DNA from: Streptomyces sp. SID12488
Lineage (GTDB): Bacteria; Actinomycetota; Actinomycetes; Streptomycetales; Streptomycetaceae
NCBI RefSeq assembly: GCF_010548275.1
Contig: NZ_JAAGLT010000008.1
Location: 124,001 to 188,000, forward strand
DNA: 64,000 nucleotides
Direction of reading: 5' to 3'
This document shows, piece by piece, positions 56,276 to 64,000 of this stretch. How positions within the stretch are numbered: position 1 is the first letter of the stretch; the number at the start of each line of letters is the position of its first letter. The position numbers and the translations under genes are program-made. The notes beneath the pieces were generated by a model. It saw nothing but the letters and a program-made list of their open reading frames with translations, made no database searches and was not told the origin of the DNA.

Positions 56276-57094
56276 ATGTCAACCACACGACAACTACTGA
56301 GCACTGTTCAGGTGGCGCGGTTCGTGGCCCACGGTTTCCTGCGCCTCGACGGCATCGTGCCCCGGGAGCTCAACGAGGAGGCGCTCGGCGTCTTCGCGGC
56401 GGGGCTGCCCTCAGTGCCGTACGGCACACCCGTGCCGAAGGCGTTCCCCGAGGGTTCCTTCGCGAGACGACTCGTCGAACTGCCCGCCGTAGCAGGCGCG
56501 TTGGAGAGCCTGGTGGGCGTGAATCCGACCGTTGACCATCACTTCGTGCACACGCGTGAACCGCGCGAGGGCAGCGCGCAGCCGCTGCACGCCGACGCTC
56601 TCATCGATCTGCGGACCGATGCCTTCGATGTGCAGCTCATGTACTACCCGCAGGCGGTCACCGCGGACATGGGCGGCACGCTCATCGTCCCGGGCAGTCA
56701 TCTGCGCCGGACCAACGAGTCCGATACCGGCCGCTACCAGAACCTGCGCGGCCAGGCCCGGCTGACCTGCCCGGCCGGCACGGTCATCCTGCTGCACCAT
56801 GGCATCTGGCACGGAGGCAGGCGCAACGACAGCGACATCGTTCGCCACATGTACAAGATCCGTCTCAATCCGACCGTGCCGCAGGTGCGGCTCTGGGACA
56901 CGGGGGACCTGTACGACCCGGCCGTGCGTGAGGAGTTGGGACACTTTTTCCCCTGGTACGAACAGGCCACCGGCAGGCTGGAGATCCACAACCGGATCAG
57001 GCTCTGGCGCTTCCTGGCCGCCGACCCCGACTTCGACATCGACTACTGGGCGACCCGCATCACCAACCGACCTGCGCAGAGGAGAAGTGCGTGA
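56276..57094 (+). CDS. PhyH-like Fe(II)/2-oxoglutarate dioxygenase
   Basis: A 272-residue double-stranded beta-helix protein: the metal triad is probably His105 and Asp107 (QPLHADAL) with a distal His in HHGIWHGG (174-179), and an Arg for 2-oxoglutarate follows in the next strand. The family hydroxylates small metabolites with O2 and 2-oxoglutarate. The ATG at 56276 gives the normal N-terminus. It overlaps the next small gene by 4 bp (GTGA). The partner and substrate are unknown. Confidence 0.78.
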   Translation: MSTTRQLLSTVQVARFVAHGFLRLDGIVPRELNEEALGVFAAGLPSVPYGTPVPKAFPEGSFARRLVELPAVAGALESLVGVNPTVDHHFVHTREPREGSAQPLHADALIDLRTDAFDVQLMYYPQAVTADMGGTLIVPGSHLRRTNESDTGRYQNLRGQARLTCPAGTVILLHHGIWHGGRRNDSDIVRHMYKIRLNPTVPQVRLWDTGDLYDPAVREELGHFFPWYEQATGRLEIHNRIRLWRFLAADPDFDIDYWATRITNRPAQRRSA

Positions 57095-57399
57095 CCAGTT
57101 CGACCACAGTGCGGCAGCAGGTTCTTGTCCTGTACCTCGGCACATCCGCCCTTGACTCCCCGGTCATCGGATGGGCCCGCTACGACGGTACCGGCGCAAC
57201 CCGGCCCACGACCGGGGACAGCGATGGGCCGCCGTACGAGACGGGCGTCGCCGCACTGGAGGACGGCTGGCGTCTCATCCAGGCCGCCCAACTGATCCCG
57301 CCCTACCCGGGGGCGGAACACGAGACGTCGTTCCTCAAGCACGAGTTCTTCTTCGAGAAGCTCGTGCAGCGCGAGCCAGACACGACGACGCCCTTGTAG
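57091..57399 (+). CDS. Small protein coupled to the dioxygenase
   Basis: A 102-residue protein starting GTG 57091, overlapping the dioxygenase stop. It contains VRQQVLVLYLGTSALDSPVIGWARYDG and a C-terminal HETSFLKHEFFFEKLV. There is no signal peptide, membrane segment or family I can name. Strict translational coupling and codon use suggest a real partner protein of the dioxygenase. Confidence 0.6.
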   Translation: MTSSTTVRQQVLVLYLGTSALDSPVIGWARYDGTGATRPTTGDSDGPPYETGVAALEDGWRLIQAAQLIPPYPGAEHETSFLKHEFFFEKLVQREPDTTTPL

Positions 57400-57438
57400 C
57401 TGCCTGAGCAGCAGGAACAGCGAAACGCCGCCGGAGAA

Positions 57439-58080
57439 TCAAAGGAGGGCTCGGGCCGTTGCGTAGACGTGGCTGCTGTCGCCCAGTGGTGTCGCCTCGA
57501 TGCCTACGTAGCCCTCGTAGCCGGCGTTTTGGAGCCAGGCGAGTTCCGTGGCCCAGTCGATGGTCCCGGTGCCGAACTCGTGGCGGCCCAGGAGGGAAAG
57601 TGCCGATCGTGAACCGGAGATCAAGGCGTTCGGTCCTTCGTGTTCTCGATCGACCACTTCGACGAGCAGTTCGGGGCCGTCCCCGCTGACTTCTTCCCCT
57701 GCCCGGGCGAGTACGGCGACCGCGTTGTGGACCTGAGCGGTCGGCTCGATTCCCGGCGCGACGTCGCCGGCGAGCACGACGAGTCGAGGAGTGTTCACCT
57801 GCCGAGCGGCCTCGGCGGCTGCCCGCACCCGGGTGAGGAACTCGTCGTGCGAGGACGGGTCACCCAGGTCGCACTTGTTCTTCCACGACTCGACGCACAG
57901 CGTGATCAGTTGCGTGTCTGTCGTGTCCAGTGCTCGTGCGAGCCGGGCCAGATCCTTGTCCCACCAGCCCCAGATTTCCACCGCACGGAACCCGGAGTCG
58001 GCCGCGGCGCGTACTCGGTCGTCGAGCGGCCGGTCGCCTTCGAGGAACAGCGTCTCGACGCAGGCGGAGAAGTCGATCAA
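57439..58080 (-). CDS. Hydroxypyruvate-isomerase-like TIM-barrel protein, shortened
   Basis: A 213-residue protein from TTG 58080 (AAGAAGGC upstream), sharing TTGA with the preceding gene's stop. It has the AP-endonuclease-2/Hyi-like barrel start (FSACVETLFLEGDRPLDDRV, FRAVEIWGW) and end (GTGTIDWATELAWLQNAGYE, GYVGIEATP). Relatives are about 260 residues. The section after LLVEVVDREHEGPN that should bring a metal-binding Asp/His pair and LYDxYH seems missing, so an in-frame internal deletion is likely and activity doubtful. Last gene of the right-hand operon. Confidence 0.65.
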   Translation of the reverse strand: MIDFSACVETLFLEGDRPLDDRVRAAADSGFRAVEIWGWWDKDLARLARALDTTDTQLITLCVESWKNKCDLGDPSSHDEFLTRVRAAAEAARQVNTPRLVVLAGDVAPGIEPTAQVHNAVAVLARAGEEVSGDGPELLVEVVDREHEGPNALISGSRSALSLLGRHEFGTGTIDWATELAWLQNAGYEGYVGIEATPLGDSSHVYATARALL

Positions 58081-59012
58081 GAGAAGGCCTTCTTTGCCAC
58101 AGCTGTACCCGCCCTGAGCGCGGCGACCGGATCGGCCGCCTCGTCCAGTTCGATGAGTACCGTGCCGGCGCCGGGTGTGCGGGACATCGCCTCGGCCCAG
58201 CCCCGCCAGTCCACGATGCCCGTGCCCAGTTCGGTCATGTAGGGCTGCTGCTGGGTGAACACCGTGTCGTCGATGGTGAGTTCGACGTCGATCGGCCCGA
58301 CCGCGTCCTTCCAGTGCGCCAGGGCGATGCGTTGCGAGTGGCGGCGTGCCACGGCGACGGGGTCGCCGCCGCCGAGTGCGATGTGGCAGGAGTCGGGGCA
58401 CAGCCAGACGTAGCGCGGGTCGGTCAGGGCCATGAACAGGTCGATGTCCCGCTCGTACCAGAGCGTGCTGTTGGACTCGGTGTGGAAGGCGAGTTTCACG
58501 CCGTGCTGTGCGACGGCCTCACCGACGGTGTGGGCGATGTCGGCCATCCGGGTCATGTACGCGGCGTCGACGAAGAAGGGCGGCCGTGTCCCGTACGTCG
58601 TGCGCATGGGCAGTCCGGCGACGAGGAGTTGCGCCCCCACGTCGGCGAGGAAGGCCGCGCGTCGCTCGGCGTCGGCGACGATCGCGGGCAGGTTGTCGCC
58701 GTCCCGCCAGTCGGGGGCGTCGCTGTCCGCGATGAACGCGCTCACGACGGACAGACCCCGGGCTGCCAGCTCGCGCCGGAAGGCGGGCGCGCTGCCGAAG
58801 GCCCGCAGGGCGGACTCGATGTCGCCGGGGGCGAAGGTCAGTTCGATGCCCGTGACACCGGCCTCGGCCAGGGCGTCCATTACCCGGTCCCAGAAGCTCT
58901 CGGGGTTGGCCAACGCCCAGTCGCGTACGGCGTCGGCGGAGGTGAGGTCCCAGAAGCCCGGGTGGTAGAAGGTGACCACGTCGGTGGCGAAACGCGGTGT
59001 CACGGCTGTCAT
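58077..59012 (-). CDS. Xylose-isomerase-like TIM-barrel enzyme
   Basis: A 311-residue protein of the AP-endonuclase-2/sugar phosphate isomerase superfamily. Metal-ligand strands are recognisable: GIELTFAP (Glu), AFHTESNSTLW (His, Glu), LCPDSCHIALGG (Asp, His), AHWKDAVG (His), and VLIELDE (Glu). The start shares ATGA with the deaminase stop. In clusters with pyranose oxidases, such barrels act on 3-keto-sugars or 3-keto-glycosides as isomerase, epimerase or lyase. This is the complete one of two barrels here. Confidence 0.75.
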   Translation of the reverse strand: MTAVTPRFATDVVTFYHPGFWDLTSADAVRDWALANPESFWDRVMDALAEAGVTGIELTFAPGDIESALRAFGSAPAFRRELAARGLSVVSAFIADSDAPDWRDGDNLPAIVADAERRAAFLADVGAQLLVAGLPMRTTYGTRPPFFVDAAYMTRMADIAHTVGEAVAQHGVKLAFHTESNSTLWYERDIDLFMALTDPRYVWLCPDSCHIALGGGDPVAVARRHSQRIALAHWKDAVGPIDVELTIDDTVFTQQQPYMTELGTGIVDWRGWAEAMSRTPGAGTVLIELDEAADPVAALRAGTAVAKKAFS

Positions 59013-59620
59013 TCGGCACCGCCACGGGCGTTGTAGACGACGATTCCGTCGGCCTCGTCGACTGCCTCGCGATAGTTCCGGAACACTGCCAGCGCCTCGT
59101 CCCGGAGCACGTCCTGGACGACCTTGATGCCGCGTGTCTCGAACTGTTCGGCCCAGTCCGCGCCGAGCGGGCCCTCGTCGAACGTGGTGATCTCCTCCAG
59201 TTCGGGGCCTTCGCCGGCGACCACGAGGCCGCGCACGCCGGACCACATGGTTGCGCCGTAACACTGAATGCACGGACGCCAGTTGACGACCAGCTCGTGC
59301 GTCGGCATCCCTTCGCCGCCCAGGTCCCAGCCGCCGACGGCTGTCTGGGCGAGGCCGAGGGCGACGACCTCGGCGTGTGCGCTGGAGACACCGGAGGCGA
59401 GGACGACGTTCACGCCGACCGAGACGATCCGGCCGGTGTCCTGCTCGGCGACGAGTGCCGCGAACGGACCACCGTTGCCCTCACGCCAGTTGCGGTCCGC
59501 GAGCCGGTGCACGAGGCGCATCCGGTCGTCGCGGTCCGGGACGACGGCGGGCACGTCGGCCAGCTCGTCATCGATCCACGCGGGCAGTGCCACGCGGTAT
59601 TCCTTCGCGATGTCGATCAT
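59009..59620 (-). CDS. Zinc nucleobase/nucleoside deaminase
   Basis: A 203-residue cytidine-deaminase-fold protein of the guanine/tRNA-adenosine branch: HAEVVALGLAQ with zinc His82 and catalytic Glu84, and PCIQCYGA with zinc Cys117 and Cys120. A C-terminal extension of about 50 residues is longer than in GuaD. It lies 14 bp after the pyranose-oxidase-like gene and overlaps the next. A deaminase inside a sugar-oxidation operon is unusual and suggests an aglycone with an amino-heterocycle. Confidence 0.78.
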   Translation of the reverse strand: MIDIAKEYRVALPAWIDDELADVPAVVPDRDDRMRLVHRLADRNWREGNGGPFAALVAEQDTGRIVSVGVNVVLASGVSSAHAEVVALGLAQTAVGGWDLGGEGMPTHELVVNWRPCIQCYGATMWSGVRGLVVAGEGPELEEITTFDEGPLGADWAEQFETRGIKVVQDVLRDEALAVFRNYREAVDEADGIVVYNARGGAE

Positions 59621-59634
59621 GGTTCAGCTTCCTG

Positions 59635-61161
59635 TCAGTGGGTGGCGAGCGCCACGGTGCGGGCGGTGACGGCACGGGCCGTCCGTACGGCGGTCACGGC
59701 TCCCGTGAGGGTGACGTTGGCGGCCATCGCGGTGGGGATCACGCCGTTGCCGGCCAGGTACAGGTTGTCGATGCCCCACACCCGGCCGTCCGGGTCGCAC
59801 ACGCTGGTCCCGTCGTCGGCCGTGCCCGACCGCACGGTGCCCGTCAGATGCAGGGACGAGCCGGGCGGGAGCAGCGCGAGTTCGGTCGCCGGGTCGAACG
59901 GGCCGAACTCCTCGGCCAGTGAACGGACTTCGGCGAGAGCCCGGTCGATGAGGGCGCGATCGGTGTCGGAGTACTCGAACTCGACGCCGATGCGCGGCAG
60001 CCCGGCGAGGTCGGTCTCCGATTCCGAGAACACCAGCCGGTTCTCGGGGCGGCACTCGACGGGGGCGTACAGCGTGAGGCCGACGGAGTGCGCGAGGGGG
60101 TGCCCGTCCTCGTCCAGGTACGTCCGGTTCATGATCTGTCCGTGGAAGGGCTGGACCGCTCCGTTCTGGGGCAGCCACAGCGAGTCCGTGCAGAACTCGC
60201 CGACGCGGGGGAGCGGCAACCTGTCGAGATCGATGCCGAACCGGTCGAGGTCGAGCAACACCCGGGCGGTGACGAAGGCGTGCTCGTTGAGGTAGCGGCC
60301 CAGCGCCTCCGGGCGGATGCCCGAGGCGAAGAGCAGTTGCGGGGTGCGCAACGCGTCGGCGCACACCACCACCGCGTCCGCGTGGAGTTCGGATTCCGTG
60401 CCGTCGGCGATGCGCCGCAGCCGGGCGCCCGCGACTCGGCCGTCCGAGACGAGAAGGGCCGTCGCGAGTGTCCCCGTCATCAGAGTGAAGGCAGGGTCGC
60501 CGCCCGCCGAGATCGCCCCGAAGATCGTCCCCGGGGCAGTGCGCGGCATGGGTCCCGATCCCGTCGAGGTGACCGCCATGGGCATCGGTTGCGGCCGTCG
60601 GTCGTCCGGTCCGACGCCCTCGAAGCGACGGCGCAGTACGTCGAGCACCATGCGGCCGGCCTCGGTCGGGCCGATGGGGGAGGGCGTGACCGCCAGCAGC
60701 CGGTGCGCTGTGTCGAGATCCGCCGCCCAACGGGCCGGGTCGCCGAAGTCGAACACCTCGGGTCCGGCGGGCCACGGGGTCGCGGCGGTCCAGTGCACGC
60801 CCATGCCCCCCGCGTTCCACGCGAGCGCCGTCGCCGGCATCGCCTCGGCGTCCTCGCCGAAGGCCAGCGCGTGGAACATGCCGGGCGTCAGGCCGGTGAG
60901 GCTGTCCGCGACCTCACGCACCACTCCGGCGCCCGTGTACATGCCCTGGATACCAGTGCCGACCTTTTCGTTGTAGCGCGACCAGAGAACGGGATCGTCC
61001 ACGTCGTGCAGATGCAGGCCCGGGGCCCTGCCGATGGCCTGGCCGCCATCGACCATGGTGATGTCCAGCGCCGGATCGCTGTCCCGCAGCAGCCGGGCCA
61101 CCAGGGATCCCATGATGCCGCTGCCCACGATGAGGACGCCGGTGCGGGGGGTGTCGGTCAC
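59635..61161 (-). CDS. GMC oxidoreductase, pyranose-oxidase type
   Basis: A 508-residue flavoprotein: dinucleotide motif VGSGIMGS near 12-19, and GGMGVHWTAATPWP with His123 at the position where pyranose 2-oxidase attaches FAD covalently. The C-terminal GMC active-site His lies in LHLTGTVRSG and the Asn in AGNGVIPTAMAANVTL. There is no signal peptide. The family oxidises C2 or C3 of free or glycosidic sugars, and actinobacterial members include glycoside 3-oxidases. In operon with a deaminase, TIM-barrel enzymes and a sugar ABC importer, it probably starts oxidative deglycosylation. Confidence 0.8.
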   Translation of the reverse strand: MTDTPRTGVLIVGSGIMGSLVARLLRDSDPALDITMVDGGQAIGRAPGLHLHDVDDPVLWSRYNEKVGTGIQGMYTGAGVVREVADSLTGLTPGMFHALAFGEDAEAMPATALAWNAGGMGVHWTAATPWPAGPEVFDFGDPARWAADLDTAHRLLAVTPSPIGPTEAGRMVLDVLRRRFEGVGPDDRRPQPMPMAVTSTGSGPMPRTAPGTIFGAISAGGDPAFTLMTGTLATALLVSDGRVAGARLRRIADGTESELHADAVVVCADALRTPQLLFASGIRPEALGRYLNEHAFVTARVLLDLDRFGIDLDRLPLPRVGEFCTDSLWLPQNGAVQPFHGQIMNRTYLDEDGHPLAHSVGLTLYAPVECRPENRLVFSESETDLAGLPRIGVEFEYSDTDRALIDRALAEVRSLAEEFGPFDPATELALLPPGSSLHLTGTVRSGTADDGTSVCDPDGRVWGIDNLYLAGNGVIPTAMAANVTLTGAVTAVRTARAVTARTVALATH

Positions 61162-61216
61162 AAGGAGACTCCATGTCTGGTGCCGCGGGTGTTGATGGGC
61201 GGGGGAAAAGCCATGC

Positions 61217-62371
61217 TCATGCCCGCGGAGCGAGTGGTCCGAACAGTTCGGTGTCCATGCGGTCGAGTGCCAGTTTCACGGCGCCGATCAGCGGGGCGTC
61301 GCGGCCCAGCCCGGTGGCGCGCAGCTCGATCGCCGGGGTGCGGGCGGCGCGCATCGCCTCGCGCACCCGGGGCAGCAGCACATCGGCCGCCTCCTCCAGA
61401 CCGCCGCCGAGCACGATGAGCGAGGGCGCGACCGTCCACGACAGGGTGACGAGGATCGAGGTGATGTTCTCGACGAACTCGTCGACCTCGGCGAGCGCTT
61501 CCGCGTCTCCCGCCCGGGCCGCGTCGAAACGGCCCAGCGCGACCCTGCGTCGATCCGCTTCGGGCGAGGTGAGCTGGGCGACCGAGAGGTTCTCGACCGA
61601 GCCGACCGGTATCGAGCGCACCTCGATGATCTCCCCCGCTGCGCCGTCCAGGCCCCGGTGCACGGCCCCTCGTATCAGGATGCCGAGACCGGTCCGGTTG
61701 CCGAGGATCGCCCAGACGACGTTGTCGTGGTCACCCGCCACGCCCCGCCAACGCTCCGCCAGCGCACCGAGGTTGGTGTCGTTGTCGGCGAACCAGGGCA
61801 CCCGCAGGCGTCGCCCGAGCTCGTCCGGCAGATGCACACCTTCCCAGCGCGTGGTGTGCACCAGCCGTCGTACGACGCCCTCGTCGTCGATCGCGCCACC
61901 AGCCGCGACCGCGCCGGCTCTCAGTCGGTCCACGGAGCCGCCCGCGTCGTCGAGGGCCTCCCGCACCAGGGCTGCCGCGTCATCGAGCGTGGCCTGCGGA
62001 TCCTGGTAGGCGCGCAGCGGACGCCGCGCCCGGCTGAGGATCCGGCCGCGTACGTCCGAGATGACCGCCGACGCGTCAGAGGTGTTGAGATAGACGGCCG
62101 CCAACAGGGCATGCTCCGCGCGCAGTTCGTACCGTCGTGCGGGGCGCCCGGCACAGCCGCTGGTCGGCACGCGGTCGAGCTCGGTGACCCAGCCCGCCTC
62201 GATGAGCGAATCCAGGATCAGCTCGTTGGTACGACGGGAGAGGCCGGCCTGTTCGGCGAGCGCGGTCAGTGTCATCGGTCCCGCCGACACCGCCAGCATG
62301 CGCAGGATGACCGACGTGTTGACGCGGCGGACGGCGCTCTGGTTCATCCCGTTCGTCGTGGACGTCACCAT
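61217..62371 (-). CDS. ROK-family transcriptional regulator
   Basis: A 384-residue protein: an N-terminal winged helix (MTLTALAEQAGLSRRTNELILDSL) and a ROK sugar-kinase-like domain with GRPARRYEL, WFADNDTN and LGGGLEEAAD. The Cys-rich zinc motif of ROK kinases is not evident, so it is regulatory only. It sits inside the operon between the permeases and the oxidase, with 82-bp and 55-bp spacers, an arrangement that suggests autoregulation of the glycoside operon. Confidence 0.83.
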   Translation of the reverse strand: MVTSTTNGMNQSAVRRVNTSVILRMLAVSAGPMTLTALAEQAGLSRRTNELILDSLIEAGWVTELDRVPTSGCAGRPARRYELRAEHALLAAVYLNTSDASAVISDVRGRILSRARRPLRAYQDPQATLDDAAALVREALDDAGGSVDRLRAGAVAAGGAIDDEGVVRRLVHTTRWEGVHLPDELGRRLRVPWFADNDTNLGALAERWRGVAGDHDNVVWAILGNRTGLGILIRGAVHRGLDGAAGEIIEVRSIPVGSVENLSVAQLTSPEADRRRVALGRFDAARAGDAEALAEVDEFVENITSILVTLSWTVAPSLIVLGGGLEEAADVLLPRVREAMRAARTPAIELRATGLGRDAPLIGAVKLALDRMDTELFGPLAPRA

Positions 62372-62453
62372 GCCTTCGCCACCCCGGACTCTGCCCGTCC
62401 GCCGAGCGGGTGGAGTGAGTCCGTCCGTTCGTCCATCCGGTCGTCCATCGGGA

Positions 62454-63347
62454 TCACCGCATTCCCGTTCCGGAGATGCCCTGCACGAAGTACCGCTGCA
62501 GGAACAGGAAGAGGACGAGTACCGGCAGCATCACGACGATCGCACCGGCGAGCAGCAGGCCGTAGTCGGTGATGTGTGCCGCCGCCTGGCTGGTGGCGGC
62601 GAGGCCCACCGGCAGCGTGTAGGTGGACGTGCTCTGGGCGACGATGAGCGGCCAGATGAAGGAGTTCCACGAGGTCAGGAACGACATGATCGTGATCGTC
62701 GCGACCGCGGGACCGGCCAGCGGGAGGAAGATCCGGAAGAAGATCCGGAACTCGCCGGCGCCGTCGATCCGGGCAGCCTCCAACAGCTCGTCGGGGATCG
62801 ACGACGCGTACTGCCGCATGATGAAGACCGACAGAGGCAGTGCGACGCTGGGCAGGGCGATCCCGGCCAGGGTGTCCGCCAGGCCCATGTCGACGGTGAT
62901 CACGAACTGCGGGACGAACACCGCTGTGAACGGCATCATCATCGCCGCCATGACCGCGCCGAACGCGAGCCGTTTGCCCGCGAATTCCAGCTTCGCGAGG
63001 GCGTATCCGGCAGCCGATGCCGCCACGATGTTGCCGATCACAACCATGGCGGCGACCACGAGGCTGTTGGCCATGAACCGGCCGAAGCCTTCGGTCCTGA
63101 ACAGCCGGGTGAAGTTGTCAAGGGTGATGTCGTGCGGCAGCCAGGCGCCGGGGTCGGAGCGGATCTCGTCGAGGCTGCGCAGCGAGCCGCTGGTCACCCA
63201 CAGGAAGGGGAGCAGCGTGAGCAGCGCGCACAGCACCAGCGCGCCGTACAGCAGGGGGCGGGCCACGGACCGGGGGCGTACGGAACTGCGGACGCCGGTG
63301 GTTCGGGTGGCCAGGTCGGTGTTCTCCGACGCGGTGACAGCGGTCAT
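62454..63347 (-). CDS. Carbohydrate ABC permease, MalG type
   Basis: A 297-residue inner-membrane protein with six helices and the EAA loop ELLEAARIDGAGEFRIFFRI. It is typical of the CUT1 sugar importer family and ends close to VQGISGTGMR. The ATG at 63347 shares ATGA with the upstream permease stop. It pairs with the MalF-type subunit to import an oligosaccharide or glycoside. The ATPase is absent, as usual for Streptomyces CUT1 systems, which share MsiK. Confidence 0.88.
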   Translation of the reverse strand: MTAVTASENTDLATRTTGVRSSVRPRSVARPLLYGALVLCALLTLLPFLWVTSGSLRSLDEIRSDPGAWLPHDITLDNFTRLFRTEGFGRFMANSLVVAAMVVIGNIVAASAAGYALAKLEFAGKRLAFGAVMAAMMMPFTAVFVPQFVITVDMGLADTLAGIALPSVALPLSVFIMRQYASSIPDELLEAARIDGAGEFRIFFRIFLPLAGPAVATITIMSFLTSWNSFIWPLIVAQSTSTYTLPVGLAATSQAAAHITDYGLLLAGAIVVMLPVLVLFLFLQRYFVQGISGTGMR

Positions 63348-64000
63348 GCGCGGGGCCTCAACAATCGGAACTGGACGATGCTCACCAGGGCCACGAGCAC
63401 CAGCGTCACGAAGGACGCCGCCGAGGAGACCCCGTACTCGCCCGCCCCGAACTGGCGGTAGGTGTACAGCGCCACCGACTCGGTCGACCCCAACGGGCCG
63501 CCGTTCGTGAGGAGATATGGCTCGTCGAACACCTGGAGGTAGAAGACGGTCAGCAGCACCGAGACCATCAGGGTGGTGGGCAGCAGCAGGGGCAGGGTGA
63601 TGTGCCTCAACTGCCGCCAACGGCCTGCCCCGTCGAGGGCGGCGGCCTCGTAGACGTCCTGCGGTATCGCCTGCAGGCCGGCCAGGAACAGGACCATCGC
63701 GATGCCGAAGTTGCGCCAGACGCCGAGCAGGATGACGACGGGCATCGCCAGGTTCGGGTCGTCCAGCCAGTTCGGTCCGGCGAGGCCGATGGCGCCGAGC
63801 ACCTTGTTGACGGTGCCGTCGGCGTTGAAGGCGTACTGCCAGATCAGGGCTACCGCCACGACGTTGGTGACGACGGGCGCGAAGAAGAACGTACGGAACA
63901 CCCCGCGCAGCCGCCGGATGCCGGAGTTCAGCGCGAGGGCCAGTGCGAAGCCGACCCCCATGGTCAGCGGTACCCCGACGGCCACGAAGAGGACGGTGTT
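63344..64000 (-). CDS. Carbohydrate ABC permease, MalF type (cut by window edge)
   Basis: The frame is open to the right edge, so the N-terminus lies beyond the window. The visible 218 residues hold the last five helices and the EAA loop VYEAAALDGAGRWRQLRHIT. A substrate-binding lipoprotein gene would be expected just upstream of it. It overlaps the MalG-type gene by 4 bp. Confidence 0.85.
   Translation of the reverse strand, partial: NTVLFVAVGVPLTMGVGFALALALNSGIRRLRGVFRTFFFAPVVTNVVAVALIWQYAFNADGTVNKVLGAIGLAGPNWLDDPNLAMPVVILLGVWRNFGIAMVLFLAGLQAIPQDVYEAAALDGAGRWRQLRHITLPLLLPTTLMVSVLLTVFYLQVFDEPYLLTNGGPLGSTESVALYTYRQFGAGEYGVSSAASFVTLVLVALVSIVQFRLLRPRA

Overview
The window is high-GC actinobacterial DNA, almost certainly Streptomyces. 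The signs are third-position G/C coding bias, GTG and TTG starts, GGAGG-type ribosome binding sites, and typical Streptomyces families: xylanase with acetylxylan esterase, a DUF4232 lipoprotein, an HTH-NTPase-WD40 protein, and paired TraR/DksA genes. The accessory content and the large number of broken genes suggest a chromosome arm or another fast-evolving region. No rRNA, tRNA, CRISPR array or complete insertion sequence was found.

Layout. 0-4 kb: the end of an MFS exporter, a hydrolase remnant, and an RsbQ-RsbP energy-stress pair divergent from an anti-sigma-type ATPase. 4-9.5 kb: secreted proteins, an IS256 remnant, decayed small secreted-protein genes and an intact beta-lactamase-fold enzyme. 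9.5-11.7 kb (minus strand): a 45-residue Cys-rich peptide, an FHA/helix-turn-helix protein, and a Ser/Thr kinase with an extracellular lytic-transglycosylase-like domain that is now a pseudogene. 11.9-15.7 kb: a 1253-residue HTH-NTPase-WD40 protein. 16-19 kb: secreted proteins, IS630 and other fragments. 19.3-22.2 kb: GH11 xylanase with a CE4 esterase, then a MarR/hydrolase divergent pair. 22.3-28.5 kb: an oxidoreductase remnant, a gutted MreB-like gene, two TraR/DksA genes, a two-component system and a frameshifted SecDF. 28.8-40.1 kb: an MFS transporter, an SDR fragment, an Lrp regulator next to a kinase/PLP-enzyme fusion, and a TetR-amidohydrolase-permease locus. 40.6-44.7 kb: plant cell wall enzymes (GH6, a GH10-GH62 fusion) and remnants of others. 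44.8-49.7 kb: a LysR-controlled organic-acid locus (CitE-like lyase, CoA-transferase, CitMHS transporter). 49.9-54.3 kb: two secreted esterases, one a CBM32-polyester-hydrolase fusion, and a LacI regulator facing a truncated gene. 54.6-57.4 kb: a ferric-reductase-like flavoprotein, a 2OG dioxygenase and a small partner. 57.4-64 kb (minus strand): a tightly packed operon of two sugar ABC permeases, a ROK regulator, a pyranose-oxidase-type GMC enzyme, a nucleobase-type deaminase and two TIM-barrel isomerase/lyase proteins, running off the right edge.

How genes work together. Extracellular xylan and cellulose breakdown is spread over two loci that share the exact operator-like palindrome TTCGAAACATTCGAA. 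The LysR locus carries one ATGCG-N5-CGCAT palindrome in front of each of its two transcription units. The right-hand operon looks like import and oxidative deglycosylation of a glycoside whose aglycone may carry an amino-heterocycle. A strong theme is gene erosion: about fifteen genes are frameshifted, truncated or internally deleted. Some lesions could be sequencing errors, but several are clean in-gene deletions that cannot be.
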